The notes under the pieces are model-generated. The model was not told the origin of the DNA. It did no database searches and saw nothing but the letters and a program-made list of their open reading frames with translations. The position numbers and the translations under genes are program-made. Of a DNA stretch of 58,748 nt, positions 38,701 through 44,100 are shown in pieces (the stretch's first letter is position 1; the number at the start of each line of letters is the position of its first letter). Origin of the DNA: Acanthaster planci (taxonomy: Eukaryota; Echinodermata; Asteroidea; Valvatida; Acanthasteridae); assembly GCF_001949145.1 (NCBI RefSeq), contig NW_019091574.1, positions 158,457-217,204 on the forward strand, in the 5' to 3' direction.

Positions 38701-41700
38701 TTCCCATTCCTTTTCACAGCGTTAACTTTCAAAGGCAACGTACTGTATACATAAAGGGTGCAGTCCACTATTTCTGACCAGCTCATTAGCATTAAAAGTG
38801 CCCCCCCAGTATCTTTTGAAAAAGGAGATTGTATGGGTCTTTGAGCTTTCATATGAGAGCAGAATGGCTACAAAATACTGTTGAAAAATAGTCTTAAGTG
38901 CCTGAGAAAGTTGAGGGTTGTCACTTGAAAAATGGCTTCAAGCAGACTTTGGAAAAATCACTTTTTGGGGGGTAATTTTGTCTTGAGGGAATAAATCAAA
39001 ATGTAATCGGTTAACCCACGAAAAATTGAAAAGAAAGTAAAAGATTATAGACCATGCAATAATTTAACATGTATTTCAGATGCCTCAGGGATGTTGGTAC
39101 CCATACTATTGGGCCCCGAACAATGCTGATTTTACACTGTTTTCAATGGGCCTGAGTTAGTGGACTACACCCAGAAGTGCATTGTGCATTCTGGGGTCAC
39201 TTCTTACCAGAGAGAAAGGACACAGACAGTATGGTATGACCTGACCTTAGTAGTTAATACACTGAAGCATAGTGACCACAAACCACTGTCATAAACTGTT
39301 CTCAGCATAATGTGGGAGGTGTGGCTACAGAAAACCATCACACAATTCCATTGGACAGTTGGCCCTCCCTCTAATGTGTATCAGCCATGATCCACAGGGA
39401 CATTAGAAACCCGTAAGCACTGCATTTAAAGCAAAAGTTAAAGAAAAGGATCCTGACCACTTTTCTCCAGAGTGTGCTGGTAATATGATATAAAATATAT
39501 TGGGTCCCTCCTCTCCCCTGTCTGAAAATTTAGTGGCTCTGAATACACCCTTAGCAAAGAAAGTGTCTGTAAGTTGATTGACCTGTAACAGGAGTTCCCA
39601 CAACTGGCTTCTTGTTATACACTGTGAAGCAAAACTTGCACACAGAGCAAACAAGTGCCTTATTGTGTTTGCCCAACAGGGTCCAGTGGGTGGCACACCT
39701 TAAATAATTAGCTGTCTTGAGCAGAGTTGCAACTGACCACTAACTACATGTAACAAAGGTTAACAATATCCAAGTATATGTACATGTCTAACTAAATGGA
39801 GCCATGTTCAACAGCACCACAGTATAAAATGGAGGGAGGGCGAGCAGAGGATAATCATAATGGGTGTAAGAATAGATCAGTGAAGCAGTCTTTTGAGGAG
39901 CTGGTATTCACAAGTCCCACAAAACTGAAACCCAGCAATTACATTTACACATATGCAAACCTAGACCCATCAAAATATCAGATTTGTTGAAGTAAAACTT
40001 GGAGCTACATGTACATGTACATGGGGGCTAGAAAAGCCAATGAGGCATTACATAACATGAAAAAAAAATGACTCACGATGTTTTCCCGCTGCCTGTTGGC
40101 CCAAGAATAGCATTCATTCCTGGTCCAAATATACCACTGCAGGAAAAAGAACACAAATTGCATTCAGGAAAACAAAGAAAGCGAACCTCATACCATTGTG
40201 GGTGAAAAANNNNNNNNNNNNNNNNNNNNNNNNNNNNNNNNNNNNNNNNNNNNNNNNNNNNNNNNNNNNNNNNNNNNNNNNNNNNNNNNNNNNNNNNNNN
40301 NNNNNNNNNNNNNNNNNNNNNNNNNNNNNNNNNNNNNNNNNNNNNNNNNNNNNNNNNNNNNNNNNNNNNNNNNNNNNNNNNNNNNNNNNNNNNNNNNNNN
40401 NNNNNNNNNNNNNNNNNNNNNNNNNNNNNNNNNNNNNNNNNNNNNNNNNNNNNNNNNNNNNNNNNNNNNNNNNNNNNNNNNNNNNNNNNNNNNNNNNNNN
40501 NNNNNNNNNNNNNNNNNNNNNNNNNNNNNNNNNNNNNNNNNNNNNNNNNNNNNNNNNNNNNNNNNNNNNNNNNNNNNNNNNNNNNNNNNNNNNNNNNNNN
40601 NNNNNNNNNNNNNNNNNNNNNNNNNNNNNNNNNNNNNNNNNNNNNNNNNNNNNNNNNNNNNNNNNNNNNNNGCTGGGGGAGGATTAGGACCACACAAGAA
40701 AATCGTAGACTTTCTCCTATTCTATACATATTTGTGTGACCAACACCTATTTACGTGTAAGTGCAGTCAGTAAATACTGTGCATCAGATAAAAGTAGACG
40801 ATTTATGACCAGCAGGTTTCAACATTAAACTTCAAGTACATGTACAAGTACATTTATTTGGGAAGGGTGACATACATACATGTATACCGTACCGTATTGT
40901 CCATGTACATGTATGTTTCAAGAGTTACATGTACATGTACATGTATATGTACTGTATGCAGTCCAAGTTATCCCCCCAGGATTATTATTCATCCTTATTC
41001 TCACTTAATTAAATGTACAGAACACCTCATGGCACAATTTTTGTGACCCTTGAAATGTCAGCCAGTAAAGTTATACAATTGGGTGTACTGGGTAGCTGTA
41101 CAATAAGTACGGTACATAATGCATCATTTCGTGTAAAAGTGTGTGATGTTCCAACCAAATCTTGATGTCATTTCTGTATATGATCATTGTTAGCCTACAG
41201 CTTGAGTAAAAAAATAAATTACATGTACATGTTCGTATAAACACAGCCAAACATTTAAACAATCCTATGGGGGCTCAAGTTTCAGATTAGGAAACCCTAC
41301 TGTTACAGTACACATACTGATACAATGCATTTTTAGTGTACATGTACGAACCTGCATCCAAAAAAGAGTTCTGTGATTTAGTACCTTTATTATGCATATT
41401 TTGTACCTTAATTAACTTTCACATTAAACACCAACATTCATTTGTTTTAAAGTAATGATCATGAAGTTGTAATCTTGTGCTCCAAAGAAGTTTGTGAACT
41501 ACATGAGTATGTATAGTGCATCAAGAAATGTCAATCTAATAAAATACCAAAAGATGCAAATACTGGTACGAAGATCAGCTCCAGTGATGATAAACACAAA
41601 TATTCATGAAGTTGAGTGGGATGACAAAACTTGACTTTATATTTTATAAAGTAGAGTATTGACAATTTTTCTGCCGTTCTTGTAGGCACTGAGGAGCTTG

Positions 41701-42189
41701 GTTTTAATTTTTCAAGTTCACCATTGCTTTCTATTGGACATTAACCAACAAATCTACTTGTGTCCTCTTAGTCCTTGAATGTAGATTCTGATTCCACATA
41801 TTACCAGAAAAATAATCTGAAAACTGCCACACACCCAGATACCTTGCGTTTTGAATTACGCATGAACTATGGTTTAGTGTTAAAATTATTCTAAAGTGTG
41901 TTTCAAGCATGTTTTCATTCTGATCAAATATGCCATATTGGCATGCAAAAATAATCACTTTTCCACACCAATGAAATTTCCAGTTCACTTACCTGACATT
42001 ATTGAGAATGATTTTGTTTATTCTCTTGCCATCTTCTTTGGTCTTGACCGTGTAGCTGATATTGTGGAAAGATACAGTGCATCCATGAACAGAACGGCTC
42101 CTTTCAGAACGAGGTTCTTCAGGGGGGGCATGGTTACTTTCAGCGAGGCTGTCATAGATAGAGGAGGAAACACTGGGAAGAAGGGTCTC
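2601..42189 (-). CDS. ABCG2: ABCG2-type ABC half-transporter, 12 exons, both ends missing
   Basis: This is an ATP-driven efflux half-transporter of the ABCG family. Family members dimerise in the plasma membrane and export xenobiotics and endogenous metabolites. Twelve minus-strand exons join in phase (1501 nt, about 500 residues) with GT-AG introns and no stop. Numbering from the first visible residue: Walker A GPTGSGKT 78-85, Q-loop Gln 124, signature VSGGE 184-188, Walker B VLFLDE 204-209, D-loop GLDAST, and H-loop His 241. The order is nucleotide-binding domain first, then membrane domain, as in all ABCG proteins. Motif context ([38 protein letters not shown]) points to ABCG2 rather than the ABCG1/4 or ABCG5/8 groups. 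The initiating Met and the C-terminal part (membrane segments 4-6 and the large extracellular loop) are not visible. The introns are loaded with transposons, but the exons look intact, so the gene is probably functional. Confidence 0.93.
2726..4258. other. ABCG2-like intron
   Basis: A/T-rich intron between the membrane-2 and membrane-3 exons. The tract at 3700-3830 repeats TGTAAATAAAATGTAT-like words. No gene or clear mobile element is visible. Confidence 0.6.
4259..4348 (-). CDS. ABCG2: ABCG2-like exon: membrane helix 2
   Basis: This 90-nt exon encodes [20 protein letters not shown] and then LFIKERVIF, matching membrane segment 2 and the start of the intracellular loop. The acceptor is TTCTGTCAG and the donor GTAAGT. 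Confidence 0.91.
4727..4809 (-). CDS. ABCG2: ABCG2-like exon: membrane helix 1
   Basis: This 83-nt exon encodes the hydrophobic [18 protein letters not shown] and then STSGLQNR. GLxxGxxYFxL and GxQNR are family hallmarks at the end of membrane segment 1. The acceptor is TCTTACAG and the donor GTATGC. Confidence 0.91.
5412..5477 (-). CDS. ABCG2: ABCG2-like exon: connecting helix
   Basis: This exon has exactly 22 codons, phase 0 at both ends. It encodes [20 protein letters not shown] and IQ. The KRTxxNLLRNP motif is the amphipathic connecting helix that couples the ATPase to membrane helix 1 in ABCG proteins. The acceptor is CTGCTGCAG and the donor GTAAGA. Confidence 0.9.
5478..6246. other. 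ABCG2-like intron left of the DIRS element
   Basis: Ordinary intron sequence with scattered TACATGTA words and no supported feature. The DIRS inverted terminal repeat begins at about 6247. Confidence 0.6.
6247..6387. repeat. DIRS inverted terminal repeat, 3' side of the element
   Basis: Reverse complement of 17213-17341. Shared landmarks are CCTACCCCAAACAGTCGC, ATATGCAAATTCCTTTGC, GCCCTCTAGTCCCATGATGC and ATAGCGGAATGGCC. Confidence 0.85.
6430..6535. repeat. DIRS internal complementary region
   Basis: Contains AACTGTTTGGGGTAGG (6433-6449) and CAACCTACCCCAAACAATC (6507-6526), both copies of the element's outermost bases in opposite orientation. In DIRS-1 this region is thought to template joining of the ends during circle formation. 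Confidence 0.7.
6644..7549 (-). pseudogene. DIRS tyrosine recombinase, frameshifted
   Basis: The enzyme would integrate circular DIRS DNA without a DDE integrase. The N-terminal piece (7549-7151) has a core-binding region ([17 protein letters not shown]) and the first catalytic Arg in [12 protein letters not shown]. The C-terminal piece (6976-6644) has [10 protein letters not shown], the H-x-x-R box, and a Tyr in PFTTCYL that fits the nucleophile. The Arg, His-x-x-Arg and Tyr set is thus preserved. The two pieces are in different frames, separated by about 175 bp containing stops (7150-6977), so the product is broken. Confidence 0.8.
7601..8095 (-). pseudogene. DIRS RNase H end and connection to recombinase
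   Basis: The frame opens with [20 protein letters not shown] and NSIADLL. The motif HIPGxxNxxAD is the usual end of the RNase H domain in DIRS and Ty3-like elements. The rest matches no domain I know and probably becomes the recombinase N-terminus after frameshifts. It is out of frame with the RT reading frame that ends at 8147. Confidence 0.65.
8147..9217 (-). pseudogene. DIRS reverse transcriptase with RNase H start
   Basis: A 356-codon open frame. It contains [17 protein letters not shown] (motif A, catalytic Asp), [18 protein letters not shown] (motif B region) and [11 protein letters not shown] (motif C, intact YLDD), followed by thumb-like sequence and [20 protein letters not shown], which opens an RNase H fold. 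The true domain starts further upstream in the frame that ends at 9214, so this ORF is one segment of a frameshifted protein. The RT catalytic Asp residues are intact, so the decay is fairly recent. Confidence 0.85.
9214..9420 (-). pseudogene. DIRS reverse transcriptase, N-terminal segment
   Basis: The frame carries [19 protein letters not shown], the conserved N-terminus of DIRS reverse transcriptases (GGRLxxFxxxW). It is frameshifted relative to the main RT ORF. Upstream of about 9380 similarity to DIRS stops, so the left edge of the 3.7-kb insertion lies near here. Confidence 0.7.
9850..11093. other. Upstream region of the DUF4806-type gene
   Basis: A CpG-richer patch around 9850-9970 (GCGTGCACACC, CGCCCATCGGCC) could be a promoter or first exon for the plus-strand gene. 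The rest is A/T-rich with TACATGTA words. No coding exon could be assigned. Confidence 0.25.
11094..11324 (+). CDS. DUF4806-type protein, exon with coiled coil and domain start
   Basis: A 77-codon exon, phase 0 at both ends, between the acceptor GGCCACACAG and the donor CTG|GTATGG. The first half ([20 protein letters not shown]) has heptad leucines typical of a short coiled coil. The second half ([20 protein letters not shown]) fits the start of DUF4806, a helical domain of unknown function that is present in many copies in some invertebrate genomes. Any upstream exons with the start codon were not identified. Confidence 0.6.
11628..11813 (+). CDS. DUF4806-type protein, core exon with a 1-nt frameshift
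   Basis: Follows the acceptor ATTTTAG in phase 0. It reads [19 protein letters not shown], then [20 protein letters not shown] and KSFKSLK, then TGA. The pattern GG.....xNRI...FxNDVLxxxNWTGxxGKxSF is the heart of DUF4806. One base past SLK, the next frame continues [15 protein letters not shown] to a donor (A|GTTGAA), and that frame is in phase with the third exon. A single lost A in the run at 11764-11766 explains the break. It is either a pseudogene lesion or an assembly error. Confidence 0.6.
12228..12436 (+). CDS. DUF4806-type protein, C-terminal exon
   Basis: Starts after TTTCATACAG and ends at TAA, overlapped by an AATAAA polyadenylation signal (12432-12437). It reads [20 protein letters not shown] and VHYWKGQQI, then a tail ending GFLKDE. 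The pattern of IRxNKPT followed by a helix is what usually follows DUF4806. The phase fits the preceding exon only if the 1-nt frameshift there is allowed for. Confidence 0.55.
12437..13040. other. 3' flank of the DUF4806-type gene
   Basis: A/T-rich, with local inverted pieces such as TTTGGTTTAAAGTGTTTTAA followed by ACCAAAA near 12605-12636. No gene is seen. Confidence 0.3.
13100..13980 (-). pseudogene. DIRS gag-like ORF1, C-terminal part, broken
   Basis: Minus-strand pieces in successive frames read [38 protein letters not shown], then FDKAS and [19 protein letters not shown], then a Pro/Arg-rich tail ending [11 protein letters not shown]. The order of a helical capsid-like part followed by a basic Pro-rich tail just before the RT fits DIRS ORF1. 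Several stops and frameshifts interrupt it. It is cut at about 13980 by the Penelope-like insertion. Confidence 0.55.
13982..15190 (+). pseudogene. Penelope-type reverse transcriptase, degraded
   Basis: The protein would copy RNA into DNA by target priming. Visible in order: YFLPKMHK (family hallmark), RPIISG, SMYTNI (motif A region), [16 protein letters not shown] (motif B), FRDNILIIY (motif C region), [15 protein letters not shown] and SSHPQHV (thumb region), and VFPKPP (C-terminal part). The motif A catalytic Asp is replaced (ITVVSMYT). Motif C reads FRDN instead of the expected double Asp. Several frameshifts and stops (14373, 14501, 14649) confirm a dead copy. I see no GIY-YIG endonuclease domain. 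Confidence 0.8.
15364..15406 (+). ncRNA. Degenerate type I hammerhead ribozyme motif
   Basis: Core CTGATTA (15369-15375), stem II GTCCC/GGGAT (15376-15380 with 15385-15389, one G-U pair) closed by CGAA, then GAAA (15390-15393). A very short stem III ATG/CAT and the cleavage triplet TTC (15399-15401) follow. Stem I pairs AGCAG (15364-15368) with CCGCT (15402-15406), 4 of 5 pairs. The consensus core is CUGANGA...GAAA. Here the catalytic G8 is U, so cleavage is unlikely. Minimal type I hammerheads are known from the repeat ends of Penelope-like elements, which fits the position. Confidence 0.5.
15650..17000 (-). pseudogene. DIRS 5' part: leader and gag N-terminal remnants
   Basis: After the Penelope insertion, minus-strand frames at 16330-16760 give fragments such as [18 protein letters not shown] that fit an unfolded gag N-terminus. 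The GC content is higher than in the surrounding intron. The leader at 16845-16980 has a local repeat, CCCGGGTCACCCCGATGACC and CCCAGGGTCACCCCGTTGAC. The assignment rests mainly on position between the gag core and the terminal repeat. Confidence 0.4.
17213..17341. repeat. DIRS inverted terminal repeat, 5' side of the element
   Basis: Inverted counterpart of 6247-6387, ending GCGACTGTTTGGGGTAGG. It marks the upstream end of the minus-strand element. Confidence 0.85.
17342..18757. other. ABCG2-like intron
   Basis: A/T-rich intron sequence with no supported gene. No copy of a named element was recognised. Confidence 0.5.
18758..18984. mobile_element. Foldback MITE
   Basis: The 227 bp form one long imperfect palindrome. 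Ends GTGTAGCACC and GGTGCTACAC are exact inverses. Inner arms pair (ATATTGA with TCAATAT; CTCACCTCTCACCC with GGGTGAGAGGTGAG), and the centre is CAGTAAGCTTTAAGCTTACTG-like. Possible target duplication AGAGCC/AAAGCC. No coding capacity. Confidence 0.7.
19540..19600. repeat. Partial copy of the foldback element
   Basis: CTTAAAGTAATTAAAAAGCA, GTGAAAAGCAAATCTAAATG and GTGAGAGGTGAGTG match the inner right half of the element at 18758-18984. The copy ends about 55 bp from the linker exon of the ABCG2-like gene. Confidence 0.55.
19656..19855 (-). CDS. ABCG2: ABCG2-like exon: linker between ATPase and membrane domain
   Basis: This 200-nt exon encodes a poorly conserved, charged linker ([16 protein letters not shown], then [20 protein letters not shown]) and ends KYPTSFLTQ. 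That position corresponds to the conserved TSFxxQ just before the first membrane helix. The acceptor is TTTTGCAG and the donor GTATGT. A 14.2-kb intron with the nested DIRS element follows. Confidence 0.88.
20203..20304 (-). CDS. ABCG2: ABCG2-like exon: end of the ATPase domain
   Basis: This 102-nt exon encodes [16 protein letters not shown] and [17 protein letters not shown]. NPxDFFLDxINGD is the conserved end of the ABCG nucleotide-binding domain. The acceptor is CACCTTCAG and the donor GTGAAA. One base in its last codon is shared with the linker exon. Confidence 0.92.
20867..20942. repeat. Perfect 36-bp inverted repeat with 4-nt loop
   Basis: Arms 20867-20902 and 20907-20942 are exact reverse complements (36/36) around the loop ATAA. 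The outer ends are AAACTGGAATATAC and GTATATTCCAGTTT. It lies in the intron between the H-loop exon and the next exon. Transcribed from either strand it would form an uninterrupted 36-bp hairpin. Confidence 0.9.
21391..21542 (-). CDS. ABCG2: ABCG2-like exon: H-loop region
   Basis: This 152-nt exon encodes [19 protein letters not shown], carrying the H-loop His, then [19 protein letters not shown] and ALEYFSQN. The acceptor is ATACTGCAG and the donor ATG|GTTGGT, weak but in phase with the next exon. Confidence 0.92.
22442..22474. repeat. Short GC-rich hairpin
   Basis: GCCCCGATA and TATCGGGGC are perfect 9-bp arms around a 15-nt loop. No T-run follows. Function unknown. Confidence 0.5.
22908..23065 (-). 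CDS. ABCG2: ABCG2-like exon: signature and Walker B
   Basis: This 158-nt exon encodes VGTEFIRG, the ABC signature [16 protein letters not shown], and the Walker B VLFLDE with catalytic Glu, followed by PTTGLDAST (D-loop). The acceptor is TTGGCAAG and the donor GTGAGT. All catalytic residues of the site are present. Confidence 0.94.
23066..24915. other. ABCG2-like intron
   Basis: A/T-rich intron. The only structure noted is the hairpin at 24606-24642. The ORF at 23369-23718 has hydrophobic but unrecognisable translation and is probably chance. Confidence 0.5.
24606..24642. repeat. Inverted repeat, 17-bp arms, 3-nt loop
   Basis: CCTGCAAAATCCTCAAA and TTTGAGGATTTTGTAGG pair with one mismatch around CCA. 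Confidence 0.7.
24916..25068 (-). CDS. ABCG2: ABCG2-like exon: helical subdomain of the ATPase
   Basis: This exon has exactly 51 codons, phase 0 at both ends. It begins [18 protein letters not shown] directly after the Q-loop Gln and continues through an acidic/basic helix ([18 protein letters not shown]) to SETK. The acceptor TTCAACAG and donor GTAGAG are canonical. Confidence 0.92.
25290..25404 (-). CDS. ABCG2: ABCG2-like exon: after Walker A to the Q-loop
   Basis: This 115-nt exon completes the GKTS Ser codon and encodes [16 protein letters not shown] and then SGYVVQ, ending on the Q-loop Gln. LAARKDP and GYVVQ are ABCG2 hallmarks. The acceptor is AAATTAG and the donor GTGGGT. A 14.7-kb, repeat-rich intron separates it from the Walker A exon. 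Confidence 0.92.
25405..28705. other. ABCG2-like 14.7-kb intron, first part
   Basis: A/T-rich with many TACATGTA words (27465-27485, 27975-27990, 28138-28152) and a 16-base A-run near 26760. No gene or definite mobile element. Confidence 0.5.
28706..29211. mobile_element. hAT-like MITE
   Basis: The ends TAGGGCTGGGATTCGAGTAA and (right end reversed) TAGGGCGGTGCCGAATAT are inverted relatives. Subterminal CGATTAG and AGAATATTC or GAATATTC words repeat on both sides. Flanks ATTTTTA and ATTTTTT are compatible with a 7-8-bp target duplication. The 506-bp interior has no coding capacity. TAGGGCTGGG-like ends are common in non-autonomous hAT elements. Confidence 0.6.
29212..30149. other. Intron between MITE and minisatellite
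   Basis: No gene seen. A GC-rich patch at 29795-29835 (CCGCCACTCAGC twice) stands out from A/T-rich surroundings. Confidence 0.4.
30150..31760. repeat. 52-bp minisatellite with a hairpin in each unit
   Basis: Roughly 30 diverged units of about 52 bp. The consensus is built from GGGGGTCGGATTCTTATCAT, TGGAAATACACTCGA and CCCCCTTTTTAGAATAA. In most units GACCCCC and GGGGGTC flank TTTTTAGAATAA, so each unit carries a 7-bp stem with a 12-nt loop (for example 30942-30967). A variant block with CATATTTAATACAAGG followed by CTCTTTTTCGAATAA recurs at about 30510, 30785 and 31215, showing higher-order duplication. ORFs in the array (30660-30908, 31462-31653) follow the repeat and are not genes. Confidence 0.92.
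31761..32794. other. Intron between minisatellite and MITE
   Basis: A/T-rich. No coding signature or recognised element. A C-run occurs at 32774-32783. Confidence 0.45.
32795..33250 (+). mobile_element. MITE with GGGTGYAGTCCACTA ends, copy 1
   Basis: Starts GGGTGCAGTCCACTA and ends TAGTGGACTACACCC, 15-bp terminal inverted repeats with one mismatch. The 456-bp interior is non-coding and is shared with 38756-39172 along its length (GCTCATTAGCATTAA, GTATCTTTTGAAAAAGGAGA, TTGGTACCCATACTATTGGG). No clear target-site duplication. Strand is arbitrary. Confidence 0.85.
33251..33830. other. CpG-rich stretch with promoter-like words
   Basis: Directly beside MITE copy 1 lie AAAATGGCGGC (a YY1-like word), TGACGTCAC (CRE) at 33295-33303, and CpG-dense sequence at 33530-33800. 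A 187-codon minus-strand ORF (33806-33243) spans it but shows no domain and runs into the MITE end, so I do not call it a gene. It could be a relic promoter or part of a repeat. Confidence 0.35.
34530..35010 (+). other. Two exon-like open stretches, unidentified
   Basis: TTTAATGGCAG opens a frame reading [20 protein letters not shown] and ending near a GTGTGT donor-like site (about 34664). A second frame at 34848-35009 contains [14 protein letters not shown]. The composition looks more coding-like than the neighbours. I recognise no family, and they may be fragments of an old mobile element. Confidence 0.25.
35011..36009. other. Intron, nothing recognised
   Basis: A/T-rich, no supported feature. 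Confidence 0.45.
36010..36112. repeat. 16-bp tandem repeat with telomere-like CCCTAA core
   Basis: About six units of TAACCCTAACGGAGGC with substitutions. CCCTAAC matches the metazoan telomere repeat on one strand, but the 16-bp period and GGAGGC part make it an interstitial satellite rather than a true telomere. Confidence 0.8.
36901..38746. mobile_element. 1.85-kb inverted-repeat element with subterminal tandem repeats
   Basis: The left end ACAGTACATTGCGATTGAAA, GTTAAC, ... ATGGGAAA is the inverse of the right end (read reversed: ACAGTACGTTGCCTTTGAAA, GTTAAC, ... ATGGGAAA), allowing an 8-10-bp indel. Inside the left end is a 32-bp tandem array. Inside the right end are TTTCGCAC words (38569-38625). 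The middle is GC-rich at 38310-38480. No transposase is seen. The layout resembles a non-autonomous DNA transposon. Confidence 0.5.
36935..37262. repeat. 32-bp tandem repeat array
   Basis: Nine or so diverged units of about 32 bp such as CCCACAAGTGGGAAAAGATT followed by TTCACAGATTTT. Exact 32-bp spacing is seen between 37124, 37156 and 37188. GTGGGAAAAGATTTTCCCAC (37076-37095) is a near-perfect palindrome. ORFs here are repeat translations. Confidence 0.88.
38756..39172 (+). mobile_element. MITE with GGGTGYAGTCCACTA ends, copy 2
   Basis: Starts GGGTGCAGTCCACTA and ends TAGTGGACTACACCC. The 417-bp sequence is collinear with copy 1, with small internal deletions, including the stretch after GAGATTGTATGG. 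It sits 9 bp from the right end of the 36901-38746 element, as if it inserted at that edge. Confidence 0.85.
39173..40076. other. Intron near the Walker A exon
   Basis: No supported gene. A TACATGTACATGTACATG run lies at 40008-40024. Confidence 0.45.
40077..40136 (-). CDS. ABCG2: ABCG2-like exon: Walker A
   Basis: This 60-nt exon encodes [10 protein letters not shown] followed by the Walker A loop GPTGSGKT, with the Lys that binds the ATP phosphates. The acceptor is TTTCCTGCAG and the donor GTGAGT. The phase (1 base in, 2 bases out) fits both neighbours. It lies 73 bp from the assembly gap at 40210-40671, which is intronic and costs no coding sequence. Confidence 0.92.
40210..40671. other. 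Assembly gap
   Basis: 462 N bases in the intron between the two first visible ABCG2-like exons. The 60-nt Walker A exon and the preceding exon join in phase, so no coding sequence needs to be missing here. Confidence 0.99.
40672..41992. other. ABCG2-like intron right of the gap
   Basis: A/T-rich, with dense TACATGTA arrays at 40836-40950. No gene. Confidence 0.5.
41993..42189 (-). CDS. ABCG2: ABCG2-like exon: N-terminal region and first strand of the ATPase domain
   Basis: This 197-nt exon starts in phase 0 after a TTCTTATTTAG acceptor and ends with two bases of a split Ser codon before GTAAGT. It encodes a polar Ser/Glu-rich stretch, then [11 protein letters not shown] and IILNNVS, which match the start of the ABCG2 nucleotide-binding domain. 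There is no in-frame Met, so at least one further coding exon with the start codon lies upstream (above 42189). I could not identify it. Confidence 0.85.
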
Positions 42190-43769
42190 CTAAATAAGAA
42201 GAACATTGATAGGGAAAATTTTCATGAGATTTGGACATGACAACATTTGGGCAATTCTACCAGAAAGTGATGTTGGAGGGTGGATAGCCACAGTGGTACT
42301 ACGTGTACATGTATGTCCTCATGGAACACGAGTATGCACTGATCACAGCTTCTGCTGTGATTGCTATTGCTGTTAAAACAACTCATGCCATTGTATCTTC
42401 TTGTCTGCTCTTCAATTTTGTCAATACTTTTGAATGGATCTTGGTGTAAATAATGTCTTGAAATTCAACCACCAGACAAAACCCCCAATCCCTTGTGGAT
42501 CACAGATTTCTCTGTTAACCAAGTTTGTTATAAATCCTGGACTTCTCCCATATGGCAAAAAATGAAACATCATAAAAACATCAGTCAACAAAGGACATCA
42601 CAATCAATAATTTTCCTTGAAATTTATATCTAATTTACTGTGCACGTTTCAAATTGTCAAAGTCTTTCGATTTAACTATCAATAAAATATGCACATGTGT
42701 AAGAGCATTCCAGTGAAATCTATGATAAATGTTTGAAAACATTCTGTACACATGGGCATATCATGCACATTATGACAATGCAGTAAAATAATGGGCATGT
42801 ATTCAGATGACATTGATTTATAACTGAAGCAAAAGCTGTGGGGGGTTTGGGGAGAGCAGTACAATGTACATGGATTGCAATAGTGTCCGCCCCTGCAAAA
42901 TTAATGTATACATGTACATGTACATACTTTCTGATCTGACCAAATACCACTGAATTGCATAAATGTGCCTGACAGAGCACAGGCACTGTTTTGTAGCAGT
43001 ATATCAATTACTCTCTTACATCTACTGCACATGCTCATCCGTGGACAATATCAATTTTTATGAGACAGTTTTGGGCATAACAATGGCTGTTATAAGTGGA
43101 CCATGCACAATGGTCCCCACAAAATGTTGTACAATCAACGCTGCAAAACTGTACAAAGCTGTACATGTACAACTTCACACAATCTAATGTCTGAACCTTT
43201 GCAAATCTATGAATGAAAAAACTATAAACCTGCTGTCTGAAAGCACGAAAATGGAAGAAAGGGGAAAATAAATTGAGAATGCTAAACATTTGATAAGTGA
43301 GTAGCAGAGCCAGAATGTGGATGGCTGCAATGGATATGATAACTGAATGAATAACTAGGAGAGGGCTGGCAAAGTCTTATTTAAAACAAAATCAAAATAA
43401 TTTGATTTTTAAAAATCTATTAGAGATTTTTTATTTAAATCATATTTTTATTTCTACTAGTATAAGATTTAGAGAGAAGTCAGTTTAATTATCTATGTAC
43501 ATGTAGCGGCAGGTGTGTTCAAGTTCTTTAATTTTTTTGTTACAGAATGAAATAAATTTGGGATTAAATTTAAGATATTTAATTCAAGTAATTAGATTAA
43601 AATCACAATCCACCTTCACTATTTTCCAAGCCCACATGAAACGCATGCAGTACAGTACATGTACATTGTACCTTCATGTAACTGCAGAGATGGAAAATGA
43701 TTTCTTCAGACACAGGTGCTGGAACATGTACAAGGGTCAAGTGCATACGGTTTTAAACCAAACTACATG
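42190..43769. other. Upstream intron, no exon identified
   Basis: The ABCG2-like start exon may be here or further right, but no Met-initiated frame with a phase-0 donor could be recognised. A T/A-rich patch of ATTTAAATCA type words lies at 43385-43450. Confidence 0.4.
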
Positions 43770-43774
43770 TATGT

Positions 43775-43945
43775 TGCAATGGTAGCTGGGGCCAACTGGC
43801 TCACAGACAACCAAGCAATAAAGTGGCAGACATCCTTGACCACAAGGGGGGCACGCCATAGAAAGCCCTCCAGCCTGTTTCATAAGTCTTGTGGAAGTTT
43901 TGAGCTATGGCAGCAGCAAGCAGGCATCCACCTCACCATCTAATA
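43775..43945 (-). pseudogene. Tyrosine recombinase N-terminal fragment
   Basis: One frame reads VKDVCHFIAWLSVSQLAPAT and IATYM, the typical start of the core-binding domain in retroelement recombinases (FxAWLSxxxLAPxTIxxY). It breaks off immediately after, without any catalytic residue. Confidence 0.55.
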
Positions 43946-44100
43946 AATCACCCGAGGTGGGACCAGCATTGGGGTCAAAGCCAACTCGGCGGCGCGCCGG
44001 GAGCCTCTCGGCAAAAACGAGCCATCTGAAAGCAGGATAAAGCATCAGCAATATCATTAAGTTGGTGCGGAACATGCACTGCCTTAAGTGAAATGGTAAA

